Of a stretch of DNA of 64,000 nt, positions 11,442 to 22,744 are shown in pieces; the first letter of the stretch is position 1, and every line of letters starts with the position of its first letter. The stretch is from contig NW_024470398.1 of assembly GCF_900496995.4 (NCBI RefSeq), positions 62,001 to 126,000 on the forward strand, read 5' to 3'. Both the position numbers and the translations under genes were made by a program. The stretch is from Aquila chrysaetos chrysaetos. Its lineage: Eukaryota; Chordata; Aves; Accipitriformes; Accipitridae. The notes beneath the pieces are model-generated. The model had not been told where the DNA came from, made no database searches, and was given only the letters and a program-made list of their open reading frames with translations.

Positions 11442-12563
11442 TTAGTTACAGTAGAGGCTAACGAAATCCAAGTATTTGCATGTTGATCTTGCGGAAATGT
11501 ATTCAGGGCACGTGCTTGTCATACAAGACGACAAAGCACGACAAGCCAACCTGTGGTAAGGGAGGAAAACGGGAGTGTTGTCTCCTTGCAGTAATACATA
11601 TGCCGTTGCTCCAGCTGTTTCAGCAAATATTAGTCCGGGTTTGAAAAGCTGATGTGGGGCAGTTGCCCACATGGATTGGAGAGCTATGGCTAGGTCTTTA
11701 AAGTTTGAGGGAGATAGGGCCCCTTTTATTTTGTCCCACCCTTTCACCAGGCCTTCCAGGTTGGGAGTGGGCAACCAGTCCATCACCTCCCTGAGGATGA
11801 TTCCCTTTGAGATACACTGTGGACAGAGGGTATGTCTTTTATTGTCAGGAGGCCGTGTCAACCTCGTCGGAGGTGGGAGTCGAGAATCGTACAGGGGCTT
11901 AGGTTCTATTTCTCCATTCTCTTCCACCTCCTGAAGTCTGCTTTAGATTTTGTCTCTCCCTGAGTGGTGAATCCCATCCGTCTCCCGTAATTAATCAATT
12001 CCTGTGTTATTTCTCCCCATGTCATCTCTGGGGGGGCCTCCCCTTCTTTGGGGTGCTCTCAAGTGATCTTGTAGTTGTACTGTATACAATTTCAAGGCAT
12101 CAGGCAGTCCCCTTATAAGAGGATGCAACCTTTCAGGGTCTGTCACGTGTTGCATGGGAGATGACTGTTGTGGAACCAGGAATCGATCATGCATCAACTG
12201 GAGACAGGCAGTTTTTTGTACACTCTGCAAAATGTGACCTACTGTAGGCGTTTTAATTGAAAAGGGGTCTCCCCTCTCCATAGGATCCAATCCACATGGC
12301 CAATATGCTACTCTTTGGGTCAGGGACCACGGCTCTCTATTGTCATCTGTAATTAGGAAAACTCCCAGACCCCAATATCCCCTTGCCTTATCCTCACTTA
12401 GCAGGATGCAGTCACCCCCAGCAAGGGATACTCTCCACACATACTCAGTTTCCATTTCTCGGGGTCCCTGGGAATATTTTTCCTGAATTTTAGCCAAATC
12501 AGTGGGGGAACGAGAGACAATGTGGGTGGTAACTTGTTGGGCTCTTCCTTGGCCACCATCCAC
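11442..12563 (-). pseudogene. Retroviral Gag-like polyprotein remnant, broken
   Basis: Two minus-strand frames (12563-11991 and 11927-11442) lie between a retroviral LTR/primer site and an env-like tail, the position of gag. They carry a basic, Pro-rich linker, a CPQC pair and a DNFK/SPSNFKDL-type helical segment. I cannot assign a retroviral genus. The frames are separated by a stop or shift between about 11928 and 11990. No pol sequence is recognised between this and the env-like tail, so the element is internally deleted. Confidence 0.45.
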
Positions 12564-12906
12564 AGTCTCAGTCTTAAATCAAAGACTGCATTGTGACTTC
12601 CCCCATCGCAAGAGGAAACATTTCCCTTATCTGTCCTAGGTCTTCAAAAGGATATGATTTTGATTCTTTTTCCCCATCAGAGTCTGCATCCACATTTTCT
12701 ACACCAATCTGGGAGTGAGTTTAATCTAATTGCTCCCTTAATACCCTTTTCCACTCCAAAGCCTCCATCAGAGCAGTACGTAACCTCTGGTTAGTCACTC
12801 AGTCAGCGGCAAGTTGATTAGAGACACTTCTTGTCTCATTTTCCAAATGCTCCTGCAAAATCTTTGCTAAATCTTGAAAGGATTTTATCATCTTTCCTTC
12901 TGCTTG

Positions 12907-13173
12907 TCAGGTCACACGTTTGTTCCATGGTGCTGCCACAAGAATGGCTCCTAAAACCACACAAACCGATGTTATGCCAAGGGGGAAGAGTTGGGCATGG
13001 TAACCCTCTAATCTCTCCAAGAGAGAAATAGAGTCTACAGTCAGATTTCCAAGGTGGGGCATAGTGGGAGTCATACCAAGGGGAAAGAGCTGGGCACTGT
13101 AGGCACTTAATCTCTCCAGGAGAGAAGTAGGTCTCTGGTCAGATCTCCCAGGGGGAGCATAATAGGGACACAA
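12907..13173 (-). other. Short frame in the retroviral leader with an internal duplication
   Basis: An 88-codon minus frame downstream (minus sense) of the LTR. It contains two imperfect copies of a SLLERL-x(2)-Y-x-AQLFPLG segment followed by a hydrophobic stretch of about 15 residues. The underlying DNA repeats at about 13000-13030 and 13075-13130. It may be the degenerate N-terminal part of the gag reading frame or a leader peptide. No domain is recognised. Confidence 0.35.
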
Positions 13174-13360
13174 TTACAAGGATCAGATGTTTTTAGTAGT
13201 CCCCTGGGAACTACCTCTACACACGGACCTCCCAGGGAGACTGCAACAAAATCAGATTATTAAGTCCTCTGAGTACCATCTCCCCTTGTGTATGACTCCT
13301 CTCAGAGAGGGGCCACAGTAAGGACCTAGTCCCAGTGATTGCTTTAGCAATACCAAGGAA

Positions 13361-13378
13361 ATCCTGTTGACTACGCCA
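13361..13378 (-). promoter_or_regulatory. Retroviral primer-binding site, tRNA-Ser-like
   Basis: On the minus strand, 4 nt after the LTR end, reads TGGCGTAGTCAACAGGAT. It matches the complement of a vertebrate tRNA-Ser 3' end except for two bases. The position and the TGG start fit a PBS; the tRNA identity is inference. Confidence 0.6.
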
Positions 13379-13382
13379 AAAA

Positions 13383-14094
13383 TGTCATGACCCGGACTGG
13401 ACAGACCAGGGAGTCGTGCTGAATTTGGAATTCCATTGGGCTAAATTAAGGTGAAACGACACCAAACAATCAGTTAAAGATTTTATTCCTGACAGAAGCA
13501 AACTGCATTTGGGAGGCATAACAGTAGGTGGCGTGGTTTCTTGCGACAGGAATAGGCATGGAACTACCTCAGTAACCCGTGGTAACCATATACATCAGTT
13601 TAGGGAATAAGGAGAGAAAAGGAAAAAGAAAGAGAGAACGATATCACCGGCCCTGGATCCAGCATTGGTTCAATCGGCCGAGGGGTCCAGTTCCGGCGGG
13701 CTTGCGCACGTGGGGCTTCAGTTCATGAGCTTTTACCATCTTTGCCCCTCCTTCGGGAGTGCACTCGAACTCCTTCGGCTAATTAGGTGCCCTGATCAGT
13801 CTGTGAGCCTTTGGGCTTGGGGGTCGTTTGGGGAGCAACCTCCCCCTCCCTGCAGACGTGATCTTTCGCCATGCACGGTGAGCTGCCCTGCCCAGCCTGT
13901 CCAAAGCGGCGTTATCCGAACAGGGAGCTGTGCACCCTCCGGCACGCCCTCCCCCTCCTGTTGCTGATGTCTGGTGCTGAACGGCTTCTCTTCACCTGTG
14001 GCTCCATGTTAGGCGGAGTTCATGCAGAGTTCTTTGTTAGGCAGAACTTGCCCCACCACAATATTTGAGACATTAACTCTTTCAGTCTCTAACA
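13383..14094 (-). mobile_element. 712-bp retroviral LTR upstream of class I gene A
   Basis: On the minus strand it starts TGTTAGAGAC and ends TCATGACA, so it has TG...CA termini, and it is followed at once by a primer-binding site. It is therefore the 5' LTR of a minus-strand element whose body extends to about 10900. No second LTR copy is seen on the left, so the 3' LTR has been lost. The right edge abuts cccgtac, a sequence also present upstream of the class I C copy. Confidence 0.75.
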
Positions 14095-14254
14095 CCCGTA
14101 CAGGGGACACTGGTGTGAGGGACAGTGGGAACAGGGGACACTGGGTGACTCTGGGTGGGGGGGTCCCGCGGGTGGGGTCCGGGGGTCCCGGGGATTGATG
14201 GGCTCCCGGGGGGGTCCCGCGGGTCCCCTGGGTCCCCCCCCCAGCCTCCGCCTT

Positions 14255-14345
14255 CCTCCAGCTCTTTCGCTTTATCCCAGTCTGCGGGAATGCAATCCGC
14301 CTGGCACCCAGGGACGTCCGAGGCGGCTCTAGGCTGATGGTGGAG
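14255..14345 (+). promoter_or_regulatory. Class I gene A promoter: ISRE-like, X-box, decayed Y-box
   Basis: An ISRE-like inverted motif ctttcgcttta (14264-14274), an X1-like cctggcaccc (14300-14309) and an X2-like ggacgtcc (14312-14319) stand in the order seen in class I promoters. The Y/CCAAT position (14333-14340) reads gctgatgg, one T short of the ctgattgg core. Copies B and C have intact attgg/ccaat cores here. Confidence 0.6.
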
Positions 14346-14447
14346 GGAGGGTGGAGGGAGGGAGGTAGCGGTGCCCCTGGGGCGGGGCTTGAGTCGTTGC
14401 GGGGTTCGGGAGTCCATGCAGTTGCGGGGTCGGAGCGGAGCAGCGTG

Positions 14448-17400
14448 ATGGGGCTGGGTCGAGGGCTGGGACTGGAACTGGGGCTGCTGCTGGGGCTCCT
14501 CGGCGGGGCAGCGAGCGGTGAGCACAGCCGGGGATGCGGGAGCCCTGGGCAGCGGGATCCCCCTAGACCATCCTCTTGGCACCGGGAACCCTCCTGGGCA
14601 CTGGGACCCCTTCGAACCCCCCCTTTCCTACCACCCCGGTCCCCCTCCCCAGTCACAGGGACCCCCTGGGAACACTCCCCCACACCTCCGGTTCCCCCTT
14701 CCTGGGGCTCCCCCCTGGCTCCCCCTTTTCTGAGAACCAGGACACCTCCCCCACCCTGCCTCAGACCTTCCTGCTCCCTTGGACCCTCTCCCAGATCTGC
14801 TTTCTTGGACACCGGGACCTCCCTGGTCCCCCCTTCCCGGGCATCCTGGGTACCCCACCCCTTGGACACCTCTGGGACCCCCCTTTCCTTGACACCAGGA
14901 CACTGCTGGGCTCCCCTTCCCAGGATCCAGGACCCCCCTCCCACACATAACTCACTCCTCCACCAATCACATCCCCCCTGAAGCTGTCCCACCCCTGTTG
15001 CCCTAATCTACTCCCCTGGGACCCCCACCCAGCCTCAGTGCCCACCCCTGGGACCCCTCACCCCTGCCTCCCCCCAGCCCCACTGCCCCCCACCTCTAAC
15101 CACTCCCTGTGTCCCCACAGGATTCCACTCCCTGCGCTACTTCCACATGGCAGTGTCAGAGCCCAGCCCGGGGGTCCCCCAGTTTGTATCCGTGGGGTAC
15201 GTGGACGGGAACCTCATTGATCACTATGACAGCGAGACGGGGAGGACGGTACCCCGGGCAGACTGGATGGCGGACAACCTGGACCAGCAGTACTGGGATA
15301 TTGAGACCCAAATCGGACAGAGGAATCAGCAGGTTTACCGCATCAACCTGGACACACTGCAGGGCCGCTACAACCAGAGCGGGAGTGAGTGTGGGGCTCT
15401 ATGGGGCTGGGCTGGGGCTCTATGGGACAGCAGAGTTCCTTCCCCCTGCTCCAAGATCCTGCTGTGCCCCGCGCTGCTGCCCCGTGTTGTGCTGGCCCTT
15501 CCCTGCCTGGTGTCACTGTCAGAGGGCTCCCAGCCACCCTGTCCCCCAGCCCGAGGGGGTCCCGGCTGCCCTGTCCCAGCCCCACAGTGCTTGGGATCCC
15601 CTGGCCTGGATCCAGGGGGGGCTTCTGGCCACCCCAGCCCAGCGCATCCCCCCACCACACACACAGTGCCCAGGACCCCAGCCCAGGAGTGGCCGCCACG
15701 TCCCAGCCCCTCACCATCCCCACGGCAGTCGAGACCCCCAGAAGCAGAGGGGCTCCCACCGCCAGTGTCCCAGGCCCTCGCCCTCCCCATGGTGCTGAGA
15801 CCCCCCATCCCAGAGCCAGAGGGGCTTCCCCCACCCCATCCCATCTCCTTATCATCCCCGGCCCCAGCATTTGGGACCCAGCCCAGCCCCGTGCTGTCCC
15901 GGGGTGCCGTGGGGCTGGGTGCCAGCCCAGGCACGTCCTGGGTGCAGGGGGTCTGTGTCATGGCTTTACATGACACCCCGAGTGCTGTGGGCCCCGGGCA
16001 GGACGGCGGGCAGCTCTCGTGCTGGTACACGAGCCCCCCCAAGGGTCATGCAGGGTTGGGGCGGGGGGCACTGCTGGGGGTCCGTGCCCCACTGAAGGCC
16101 CAGGGCTGCAGCAGCCCCTCAGCCCCATTGCCCTGGTCGTGTTTCAGGGGCTCACACGCTGCAGCGCATGCTGGGCTGTGACATCCTGGAGGACGGTAGC
16201 ACCAGGGGGTATGAGCAGTACGCCTACGATGGGAGGGATTTCATCGCCTTCGACTTGGACAAGATGACGTTCACTGCGGCAGATGCGGTGGCGCAAATCA
16301 CCAAGAGGAAGTGGGAGAAGGACAGGAGTGAAGCTGCACGGCGGAAGCACTACCTGAAGAACACCTGCATCGAGTGGCTGAGGAAATACATGAGCTATGG
16401 GCGGGCCGTGCTGGAGAGGAAAGGTGAGGGCGAGACGGGGACCCTGGGGACGGGCTGCTGTGGGTGCGTGTGCCAGCTCTCACCGCCACCCCCTGCCCAG
16501 AGCGCCCCATGGTCCGAGTGTCAGGGAAGGAGGCCCACGGGATCCTGACCTTGTACTGCCGCGCTTACGGCTTCTACCCACGGCCCATCACCGTCAGCTG
16601 GCTGAAGAACGGCGAGGTCAGGGACCAGGAGACCGAGTGGGGCAGCATCGCGCCCAACAGCGATGGCACCTACTACACCTGGGCCTCCATCGAGGCCCTT
16701 CCAGAGGAGAAGGACAAGTACCGGTGCCGCGTGGAGCACGCCAGCCTGCCCGAGCCCGGCCTCTTCATGTGGGGTGAGCCCGGTGGCCTTGGGCACGTGG
16801 AGCAGTGGTGGGCTGGGGTGGTTCCCCTTCCCCTCCTCACGGTCCTGCTCTCCCCCAGAGACAGAGTCCAACCTGTTCACCATCATCCTGGCGGTGGCTT
16901 TTGCCATCCTACTTACTGTCGTTGTCACCGGATTTGTCTTCTGGAAGTACAAATCAGGTAAAGAACCTGGGCCAGCGAGGCAGAGGGGTGTTGGAGGAAG
17001 GCAGGGGCTGGGGGGCCAGGAGGGGCTGCGGGCATGAGCTGCTGTGCTCTGGGGACCCCCAAGCTTGGTGGCCATGGTGGATGCTGATGCCTCTTTCTCT
17101 CTGCAGGGAGGAAGAAGAAGGGTTATGATTCGGCTGCAGGTGAGTACCGGTGGCAGGTCCAGCTCCAGCTGCTGCCACAATGCTGGGGTGGTCTTGTGGC
17201 TCAGGTTTCTGGCCGCTGCCGGCATTTCCCGACTCCCCTGTCCTCCCTGTGCTGCCCCGCTTTAAATCCCCGTAGCGGGGACGTATGGAAGAGATTGTGT
17301 CTCCTCTCTGGTGCTCACGGCTCCATCCTGCTCTCCCAGTGGCTGCAGAGCGGCCGTGGCTCCCGGGCCGGCTCCTGGCACGTGCCACCGTGCCCGTAGC

Positions 17401-17665
17401 GAGCACGGGCTGTCAGCTCACGCTGTTTCTCTCTCACAGGCACGGACGGCGGGTCTGACAGCTCAGCCAAAAGGTTATGGTGTGGGACCAGGGGGGATGG
17501 ACGGCACCCCAGCTCTTTGTGCTCCCCCGTGGGATCCGCAGCCGGACCAGCAACTGGGCTACAGGAGAGGGACACTGAGTCCCCCAGAGCAGTGGGTTGG
17601 GGACAGGGATGTGGCCCTGGGTGACACTGTCTCTTCCTCTCGTCCCTGCAGAGGTGACCGTCTAA
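14448..17665 (+). CDS. MHC class I heavy chain, copy A (one frameshift in a cytoplasmic exon)
   Basis: Exons: 14448-14517 (signal, Leu/Gly-rich), 15121-15384 (alpha1), 16148-16423 (alpha2), 16501-16773 (alpha3), 16859-16957 (transmembrane), 17107-17139, 17440-17473 and 17652-17665 (tail). The protein presents ER-loaded peptides with beta2-microglobulin at the cell surface. Peptide-end anchors are conserved: Tyr7, Tyr58, Arg83 (bird type), Thr/Lys/Trp of TKRKW, and Tyr in RKHY and RKYM. The alpha2 and alpha3 cysteine pairs and the NQS glycosylation site are present. Exon 7 is 34 bp versus 33 in copies B and C because of an extra A in an A-run. As given, this shifts the EVTV-stop tail and reads on to 17880. 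A sequence error is a likely explanation. AATAAA lies at 17933-17938. Confidence 0.93.
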
Positions 17666-17932
17666 CTGCTCCACGAGGGGCCAGCACGTTGTTGGATTCG
17701 GCCCCCTGCTCTATTGCTGCTGGACGCAGAGAGGTGCTGGAGGAGGCTGAGAGCTGCCTGCAGAGAGAGCTTGTCACGCTGCGCTTGCCCACCCCTGGCT
17801 GTGGTGGTGGCTCTTCTGGGTGGGTGAACATCCTATTTTCTGATACTTGGAGATCTGTAATTATTACCGGTGTTCTTTAATTTGAGGGTTGCAGCTGATT
17901 TCTTCCATGTGTGTACATTTCCTGGCACGAAC

Positions 17933-17938
17933 AATAAA
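17933..17938 (+). terminator. Class I A poly(A) signal AATAAA
   Basis: AATAAA about 270 bases past the expected stop, at the same place as in copies B (31706-31711) and C (50374-50379, minus). Confidence 0.8.
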
Positions 17939-18014
17939 TGCTGGCTCCCCATCCTGTGTCGGGCTGTGTCTCCCCCAGCCGGTGCCTGGGCTGCGCTCGC
18001 ATCCTCGGGTCGAG

Positions 18015-18300
18015 GGCTGTGCTGGTTTTGGCTGGGATAGCGTTGATTTTCTTCATCGCAGTCCAGCGCAGTGCGGTGTTTAGGATTTGTGACCAGAACA
18101 GTGTTGGTAACACAGCGATGGATGTGAGCAATGTCTGCACAGCGTCAGGGCCTTCTCTGTTTCTCATTTGTCTCCCCCAGTGAATAGATGGGGGTTGCGC
18201 AAGCTGCAGAGAGGGGACACAACCAGGCAGATGACCCAAACTAACGACAGAGATTGCAGGCCATATCATGTCATCCTCAACGATAAAAGGGAAGAGAGGG
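18015..18300 (+). mobile_element. Truncated ERVL-type LTR fragment, unit A
   Basis: Begins tgtgctggttttggctggga and shares the order of motifs (tgacccaaact, then a gccatatcatg-like word) with the complete LTR at 47448-47981, but is a different, shortened subfamily. The same fragment sits at the same place 3' of class I B and C, so the insertion predates the duplications. Confidence 0.65.
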
Positions 18301-18354
18301 GGGTTGAGGGGGACTGGCCAGCTTTTCCTCAGGAGCTAGCTGGGTATCGGCATC

Positions 18355-18640
18355 CCTGTGGTGGAGGTGGTGAGGTCTGAGGCCACGCAGACAGGCACTG
18401 AGAAGAGGATCTCCTGGTCTGAGGCCACGCAGACAAGCACTGATAAGAAGGTCCTCTTGCTCCAAGGCCACACACAGACGGGCACTGATAAGAAGGGCTC
18501 TTGGTCCGAGGCCACGCAGGTGGGCACTGATAAGAAGGGCTCTTGCTCCAAGGCCAACACCCACTGACACTGACAAGAAGATCTCTTGCTCGGAGGCCAC
18601 GCAGACGGGCACTGAGAAGGTCTGATATGAGGCCGTGCAG
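18355..18640. repeat. About 57-bp minisatellite, unit A
   Basis: Tandem units of 'gaggccacgcagacaggcac' followed by 'tgagaagaggatctcc' variants. Counterparts lie at 32130-32440 and, shorter, at 49800-49980. Confidence 0.8.
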
Positions 18641-18779
18641 ATGGGCGCCGAGAGAAACGTCTCGCCGATTTGAGGTCCTGCAGACAGTCACTGCGAACTA
18701 AACCAGGGGCTCCACTCTGAACTTTAATAGTTGCTCTTGCAGTCAAGGACTCCAGTGAAATCCACACAGGGACTCTTCC

Positions 18780-19880
18780 CCTGAGAAGGGGCAGAGCAGA
18801 ACGACCTGGTCCCTATCCCTGAGCGGGCTGCGAGATACAGGGAACGATTGTGTCTGTCAGCCGGGTGAAGACATTTGCTCCCTGGTTGCTCCGATGCTGG
18901 GATGGTGGGGCCGACAGGCTGGAACTAGAAGGGTAGGGAAGCCCAGCAGCTGGGATCCACTGCTAGGGACTGTGGGATTGATGGATCGGAAGAGGGGCAG
19001 CCACCCGTCACCTCTGGAGGTGGCTCTTATGAGTGTGAAAGCAAAAGTATCTACTCGAGGAAGATCCTTGTAACCCAGCGAGGTCATACCCATACCAGAG
19101 AGGAACATACCTGTACCTGAAGGTGTTTGCGGTGGTCCACAGTGACCTGGGCAATAATTGGTCCCCCAAAGATCGGGATGACTTCCAGTGCACAAGGTCT
19201 GTATGGCGGATGTTTTGTACGGAGCACATGGATGGTGCACCAGCAACCCGGCTGTGGGGACTGGGTAGACTTAGAGGCTCCAACTGCCCATGACTGGTCT
19301 GCCAGATCCAGCGATTCAAGGAGGACCTCTGTTCCCCCTCGCCACCACGGGTTTTTTGTCTCAGCTGTGGACATACTGTTCCCCAAGGTCCGGCCACTCG
19401 AAGAGAAGGTGGAGAATCTCCCTCCTTGCGCCTACAGGCCAGCATCTCGGCTACCAGGAGCCTGCTCAATGCAACGGGGCCGTGGGCGCACGCCGTGTGC
19501 CACCCGGGAGGGTTCTGTCTGCGTGACCATGAGGAGGGACACGGGGAAGTGGGACGGTGGCCCCTACCTCGGTCCTGGAAGCCCACGGGCAAGAATTGTT
19601 GGAGGATAAACAGTGGCGAAAAAAGGGACCATCCAGGGAGATTTGCTGCTCCGGTGGCTGTCGAGCAATTCCCCAGGCACAGTAGATGGGCTGAGGACAC
19701 CTCTACTCCTCCTGATCCTGATCCAGTGGACGTACATCCACGTGGGGTCGACCCCCATGCCCAGTACCATGGAAGGACCATGCTGGACCGCCGTAGGATC
19801 GTACCTGTGACTAGTCCTGGCAACGCAGCCTGGGCGAGAGAGACGTGGGCTTCCTCTTGGGGTTGAAAAGGGTTTTTGGT
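18780..19880. other. Unassigned sequence conserved in units A, B and C
   Basis: No known family recognised. In copies B (32618-33289, plus) and C (49639-48971, minus) the same strand is open for about 222 codons with shared residues (GSYECES, SDLGNNWSPKDRDDFQC, SVWRMFVRS). In copy A this frame is interrupted by one-base differences. Its location between LTR remnants and a retroviral pol scrap makes a retroelement internal region plausible, but no Gag or Pol motif is seen. Confidence 0.35.
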
Positions 19881-20089
19881 TTTGCAGTTGCAGGAGTCAG
19901 GTGACGAATGCTCTGATCAGGACGAGGGGTCCTGCCCCCGGCTGGGCAGAGGAAAGGGACAGATGGATTCGATGGCCTGGCACATCAGACCCCTGACTTG
20001 AAAGTTAGATACTTCAAGGGAGTGAAGATACTTCAAGGATCCAAAGAGGCAACCGGTGGGCCACTGTAGATACGGAGCTGTATCCCATG

Positions 20090-20610
20090 GCCTTGTGCCC
20101 AGGTGGCCAAGGCAGCCAAGAGCATCCTGGCTTGTGTCAGAAATGGTGTGGCCAGCAGGACTAGGAAGTGCTCGTGCCCCTGTACTCGGCACTGGTGAGG
20201 CCGCACCTCGAACTACTGTGTGCGGTTTTGGGCCCCTCACTACAAGAAAGACATGAGGTGCTGGATGGGTGAAGTCCACCACTTCCCTGGGCAGCCTGTT
20301 CCAGTGCTTGACACCCCTTCCAGTGAAGACATTTCTCCTAATATCCAATCTAAAACCTTCCCTGGCACAACTTGAGGCCTTTTCCTCTCGTCCTATCTCA
20401 CCTTGAACACTCCCAGAGATGGGGTGTCCACGACTTCTCTGGGCAACCTGGTCCAGGACCTCACCAGCCTCTTTGGAAAACATTTCTTATGTCCAGTCTC
20501 GATCTCCCCTCTTCCAGTTTCAAACCACGGCGCTTGTCCTGTCACTACAGGCCTTGGTGAGATGTCTCTCTCCATCTTTCATCTTTCGAGGGACGCTGCA
20601 GAAGTCAAAG
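20090..20610. mobile_element. Abutting CR1 3'-end fragments in opposite orientations, unit A
   Basis: 20100-20250 (plus) encodes the CR1 RT tail motif [11 protein letters not shown] with frame breaks. 20270-20400 and 20400-20580 read on the minus strand as two CR1 C-terminal ends ([17 protein letters not shown]). Units B (33850-34340) and C (48060-48560) hold the same arrangement. Confidence 0.7.
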
Positions 20611-20659
20611 CCACCCAGCTGGCCCTAGAGCTTGCTGCCTGAGAAACGTGGCCAGTACT

Positions 20660-20960
20660 CTGTCTCCCTACTGACTGGTAGAGGGTGGCCAATGGCCTGT
20701 GGGGTGGCTACAGCGATGGTCACAGAGGTAAACCCCTCTGGGCTGCTGCGTTATGGCAGCAGGACCTTGCTGCCTGGGTAGAGTCCCATCACGTCAATGT
20801 CCAAGAGCCACGCCCCAGAGAACATCAACGCAAGGAGCAAGTAGACCAGGTGGCAAAAAATTGGAGTGGTTCAGGTAGACCTGGACTGGGAACGTCGTCG
20901 TGAGCTGTTCACAGCTCGGTGGGTGCGTGGGACATTGGGAGAGAGACAACAGGTGGGCTG
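20660..20960 (+). pseudogene. Endogenous retrovirus pol remnant (RNase H end), unit A part 1
   Basis: Plus-strand translation shows VANGLWGG ... WQQDLAAWVE ... EQVDQ and QVDLDWER, the C-terminal RNase H to integrase linker of avian ERVL-type pol. It is broken by frame shifts and by the insertion that follows. Confidence 0.6.
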
Positions 20961-22140
20961 TGGAATGATTGCTGGAGGTGGCTTATGGATATCACCCCCC
21001 CCCCCCACCGCAAGGGAAGGTCAACCTCCAGAATCGGTTCCATGGTAGTTCCCTGAGGAACATAACCTGCAACTTTAGATGTCAGCAACACCAGGGGAGC
21101 TTGGTATGCCAACTCTGAAAAGTAACACAGAGGGTGGAGCGGGCTGGAGATGCCGCTGCCAGACTCTGTGATCGCAGGGCTAGGGAACTGGAACGATAGG
21201 AATGAGAAGGGTTGGTCCCTGCATTGAATCCACTGAAGCAAGGCGGTAAAATAATGGGGGTTCTGTCGAGCTAATGCCCTACTTCTGATTTATATCACAT
21301 GTGCCCAGTTTTGGGGTACTGACATGTAACATCATGTCCTTTGGGTGACCTTTGCTCATTATAATATCATTATAACACAAAACCACACCTCCATCCCAGA
21401 AGTTACCCACTTCCAAGGTGCAACAAACCCCCCCCGGAGCAATGTGCTCTGGATTTTCTCTAGCATATACCTTTAAAAGCAAAGTGAGAGAACTTTATAG
21501 CAATCAAAGTAAAGGTATGTATGACTAGAGTCACTCAAGCTCTACTTAAAAGAAAAAAAAAAAAAAAGGATAAAAAGACCTCAAAAGAGGAAGACTGTTA
21601 GGGAAGACACCATCACAGACAAGTCGGGAGGACATCGCTGACTTCTGGGATCAGTCAATGGGCTGAACCTCTCTTCCTCCGCACAGAGACAGCTATTGGG
21701 TGAGATTCGAACACTCGGCTGTACCGAGTGCTTCCCTGGGAAACTGAGAATTCTTCAGAGCTCTTTTCTTTCATGATTTAATGTGCTTGTAGTCGACTGC
21801 ATTATCATTTGCACGTGCTTTGCAGACAGTGTATTTATCACCGGCCATCCAAAAGAACCTGTCCTGTTGCTTTAATAAACTGCGCTGCTCATTAATCTAG
21901 CCGTGATAGTTTGTTAACGCAACCAAACTCCCTGAGTCTGGCAATTCTCGTGCGTTGAATGCGGTTAAGCTGAGAGTGCAGTGTGCTATAAGTGCATGCG
22001 TCATTGTGCGACTGGACTTACAAGTGCTGAGTTGGACATTACTCAGAAACGAAACCTAACCGCCCCCTGCCCCTCTGACATCTGAGGATAAGCTGGAATG
22101 CAAGGGGGTTTATTTTCTGCCAGATTCCTTTACCCTTTAA
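20960..22140 (+). mobile_element. Unit A-specific insertion containing an LTR-like segment
   Basis: Copy B runs directly from gagagagacaac to the tgggctcgcgatgg equivalent, whereas copy A has about 1.2 kb between these words. The inserted DNA has an AATAAA (21874-21879) followed by a U5-like stretch, an A-run and no long frame, which fits an LTR in plus orientation with some flanking internal sequence. Exact ends are not resolved. Confidence 0.5.
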
Positions 22141-22340
22141 TGCAACATGAGCTCACGATGGAGGGGTGGCCCTGACCCAATCACTTCAGTCATCGTGCAG
22201 GTCCTTCATTGCCGTGAACAATGTGCCGGCCTCAAGTGAGTGAAGCCTCTGTGGTCTAAGGGGCACTTGGCTGTGCTATCACGAGGGGGAGGCCGGCAGA
22301 TTAATTATATCGCGCCGAGGCCAGCACCACATGCTTCCCA
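22140..22340 (+). pseudogene. Endogenous retrovirus pol remnant (integrase zinc-domain end), unit A part 2
   Basis: Continues the pol scrap after the insertion. The plus strand retains the HCREQC-like spacing and the VKPLW and INYI words of ERVL-type integrase, with frame breaks. The unbroken counterpart order is in unit B at 34410-34920. Confidence 0.55.
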
Positions 22341-22349
22341 TGGTGACAG

Positions 22350-22480
22350 TGACACCGGAGGGTGAGCGCATGGCTTCGGTACCGAAGACCCCACAGCCAG
22401 GCCGGGAGGCTCCCCCACCCCAGCTGGCTCCTCTCTGGAGAAAATCTGCTTTATTTCATACAAATTTCTGTCCCAACAGG
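22350..22480 (-). other. Inverted copy of the TAP2 3' end, unit A
   Basis: The minus strand reads a close copy of the TAP2 poly(A) region (gaaataaagcagatt, compare 46853-46867) and its downstream flank. It lies beyond the 3' end of the TAP1 pseudogene. Confidence 0.65.
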
Positions 22481-22744
22481 GGCAGAGTCTCCCTCCCCCC
22501 ACCTCTGGCCACCCCATTGCTGCCCCTATCCCTGCACCCCCCGTGCCTGCAGCCCTTTCCGCAGCTTCGGGGTCCCCCAACACATCCTGGGCACAAACAG
22601 AAGGATTTATTTCAACCTCTGTGTCCTCTGGCCAGCTCTGCTGGTCAGCAGCCTTGCTAACACCCGGTGGCAGCCCGGTCACCGTCATGCAGCAGGGATA
22701 TGGCAGTGTGCCCAGCCTGGCACCCGTGCTCCCCGTCACAGCTG

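Noticed and set aside
15343-16042. Long frames on both strands within class I A intron 2 (and equivalents in B and C)
   Set aside because: GC-rich intron sequence that is open by composition, identical in all copies including noncoding positions.
16521-17225. Antisense frame of 234 codons over alpha3
   Set aside because: Shadow of the class I coding exons.
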